The translations under genes were made by a program, and so were the position numbers. The notes below the pieces were generated by a model. That model saw only the letters and a list, made by a program, of their open reading frames with translations, was not told where the DNA came from and ran no database searches. Shown piece after piece: positions 13,940 through 14,766 of a stretch of 14,766 nt of DNA. Origin of the DNA: Firmicutes bacterium UBA6811 (lineage in GTDB: Bacteria > Bacillota > SHA-98 > UBA4971); assembly GCA_002452295.1 (NCBI GenBank), contig DKEX01000132.1:45168-59933 (forward strand). The letters are read 5' to 3'. Every line of letters begins with the position of its first letter. Positions within the stretch are counted from its first letter, which is position 1.

Positions 13940-14353
13940 GTGCTGGAGATGAAGGTCCTGAGCGTCCTCGCCGACACGAGCAGCGGCTTTTCGATGCTGC
14001 TCACCGATACGGACCAGAGGGTCATCCTGCCCGTCGGCATCGGCCCGTTCGAGGCCCAGTCCATAGCCCTCGCGGTGCAGGGGGAGGAGCCGCCGCGCCC
14101 GCTCACCCACGACCTCCTGAAGATGGTGTGCGACAGCCTCGGCGCGGCCGTAGAGAAGGTCGTGATCACCGACGCCAGGGAGGGCGTCTTCTACGCCGAG
14201 GTCCACCTGCAGCAGGACGGCAGGTCGCTCGTGCTCGACTCGCGTCCGAGCGACGCCGTGGCGCTCGCGGTGCGGTGCGGCTGCCCCATCTACATGTCCC
14301 CCAAGCTGGTCGAGTTCACCTACAAATTCGAGGACATCGTGGCCCAGGAGTAG
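13940..14353 (+). CDS. Bifunctional nuclease family protein (BFN domain, DUF151)
   Basis: The cytoplasmic protein has 137 residues, a normal size for this family, whose plant founder degrades both RNA and DNA; bacterial members are mostly uncharacterised. GTG at 13940 is preferred because AAGGAGGG ends eight bases before it. An earlier GTG at 13931 touches the ribosome site, and an ATG at 13949 is too far away. Family features are RVILPVGIGPFEAQSIALAV, RPLTHDLLKMV, VVITDAREGVFYAEVHL and SRPSDAVALAVRCGCPIYM. The last is the conserved DAxxLAxRxxxPI core. The gene body is very GC-rich beside an AT-rich promoter region. Neighbours suggest no shared pathway; it looks like a separate transcription unit. 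Confidence 0.9.
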   Translation: MLEMKVLSVLADTSSGFSMLLTDTDQRVILPVGIGPFEAQSIALAVQGEEPPRPLTHDLLKMVCDSLGAAVEKVVITDAREGVFYAEVHLQQDGRSLVLDSRPSDAVALAVRCGCPIYMSPKLVEFTYKFEDIVAQE

Positions 14354-14403
14354 CATTTCCCCTCCCACTCACTACGCCTCCGCCCACCTGTGAGGACGCG
14401 CCC

Positions 14404-14448
14404 GCCAGTCCGCACCCGGGCCGCGTGCATCCTGGCCGTGTGCACCCA
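14404..14448. repeat. Three 15-bp tandem repeats
   Basis: GGCCGCGTGCATCCT (14419-14433) and GGCCGTGTGCACCCA (14434-14448) are adjacent and differ at four of 15 positions. The preceding 15 bases (14404-14418) are a weaker copy. They end in the hairpin that follows. Confidence 0.5.
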
Positions 14449-14465
14449 GGCGGTGCGACCGCCTG
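14447..14465 (+). terminator. Perfect 8-bp hairpin after the nuclease gene
   Basis: CAGGCGGT-GCG-ACCGCCTG forms an eight-pair stem with a three-base loop, some 94 bases after the nuclease stop codon. No T-run follows, so it is not a classic intrinsic terminator. It could still stabilise or define the transcript's 3' end. Confidence 0.35.
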
Positions 14466-14722
14466 CCGGACGCACGTGCCACCACGCCTTCACGCTCCCG
14501 GTGGACCACGCCGGATCCGAGTTTTCCCCATCACTACGGGATCTTGGAGGACTTTCTCGATTCATGTCGAATAGGAAATCTTGTCAGCCTGTGGGCAGGT
14601 TTGCCAGCAATACCTGTTGCAACCAAACCCGCTCACCAATGCAGCAGAGCATAAGGGTCGTGTAGCTGAAGTGACACTCGCAACCGACACATTCACAGCG
14701 CAGATCGGGCTTTCGCACATCA

Positions 14723-14738
14723 ATACCCTACTGGGTAT
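14723..14738. promoter_or_regulatory. CsoR/CstR-like operator palindrome
   Basis: ATACCC-TACT-GGGTAT is a perfect inverted repeat with a four-base centre. Operators of the CsoR family (copper-sensing CsoR and persulfide-sensing CstR) have C/G tracts flanked by ATA/TAT of this kind. It overlaps a possible -10 element (TATATG, 14736-14741), as expected for repression. The controlled gene would lie beyond the window's right edge. Confidence 0.45.
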
Positions 14739-14766
14739 ATGTGCCGGATGTGGCGTGGTCGCGCCA

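Larger units (their letters stand above)
14354..14766. other. About 410 bp after the nuclease gene without a complete gene
   Basis: No convincing coding frame was found. It contains three 15-bp tandem repeats (14404-14448), a perfect hairpin (14447-14465), the string TGGAGGACTTTCTCGATT with ATGTCGAATAGG just after it (about 14546-14575), and an operator-like palindrome near the right edge. A gene that starts off the window may use the promoter region around 14711-14740. Confidence 0.5.

Noticed and set aside
13876..14574. 232-codon frame overlapping the nuclease gene in another register
   Set aside because: It is a GC-driven shadow of the BFN gene, with Arg/Gly/Pro-rich low-information sequence.

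Overview
This is a GC-rich bacterial window whose genes carry strong Shine-Dalgarno sites (GGGAGG, AAGGAGG) and several GTG starts. A TatA/TatC export operon, a dipeptide-type ABC importer, a LolA-like lipoprotein-sorting homologue and a BFN-domain nuclease fit a deep-branching, GC-rich member of the Bacillota. The assignment is an inference from gene content only. No rRNA, tRNA, CRISPR array, insertion sequence or phage gene was recognised.

Left part (1-3660): a leader with two mutually exclusive hairpins precedes a YtcJ-type amidohydrolase on the plus strand. Converging on it from the minus strand is a three-gene Tat operon: tatA, a canonical tatC, and a second divergent tatC. The last codons of the second tatC overlap the end of the amidohydrolase.

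Middle (3660-10812): about 0.95 kb without a convincing gene holds several hairpins and short tandem repeats. It is followed by a compact plus-strand operon: an M20 metallopeptidase, a family-5 substrate-binding protein with a clear twin-arginine signal, two DppB/DppC-type permeases, and an MFS transporter. No ATP-binding subunit of the importer lies in the window. The likely theme is uptake of a peptide-like or N-acylated substrate, hydrolysis by the M20 enzyme and perhaps the amidohydrolase, and export of a product by the MFS protein. Because the binding protein carries a Tat signal, the nearby Tat translocon is its plausible exporter.

Right part (10813-14766): a decayed stretch. It contains the 3' end of a ROK-family gene, the 5' end of a galactokinase gene with a one-base frameshift and an internal duplication, a LolA-like secreted protein, and an FtsX/MacB-type permease that lacks its N-terminal half. 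An intact BFN-domain (DUF151) nuclease gene follows. The window ends in a non-coding stretch with 15-bp repeats, a perfect hairpin, and a palindrome resembling CsoR/CstR-family operators just before the right edge.
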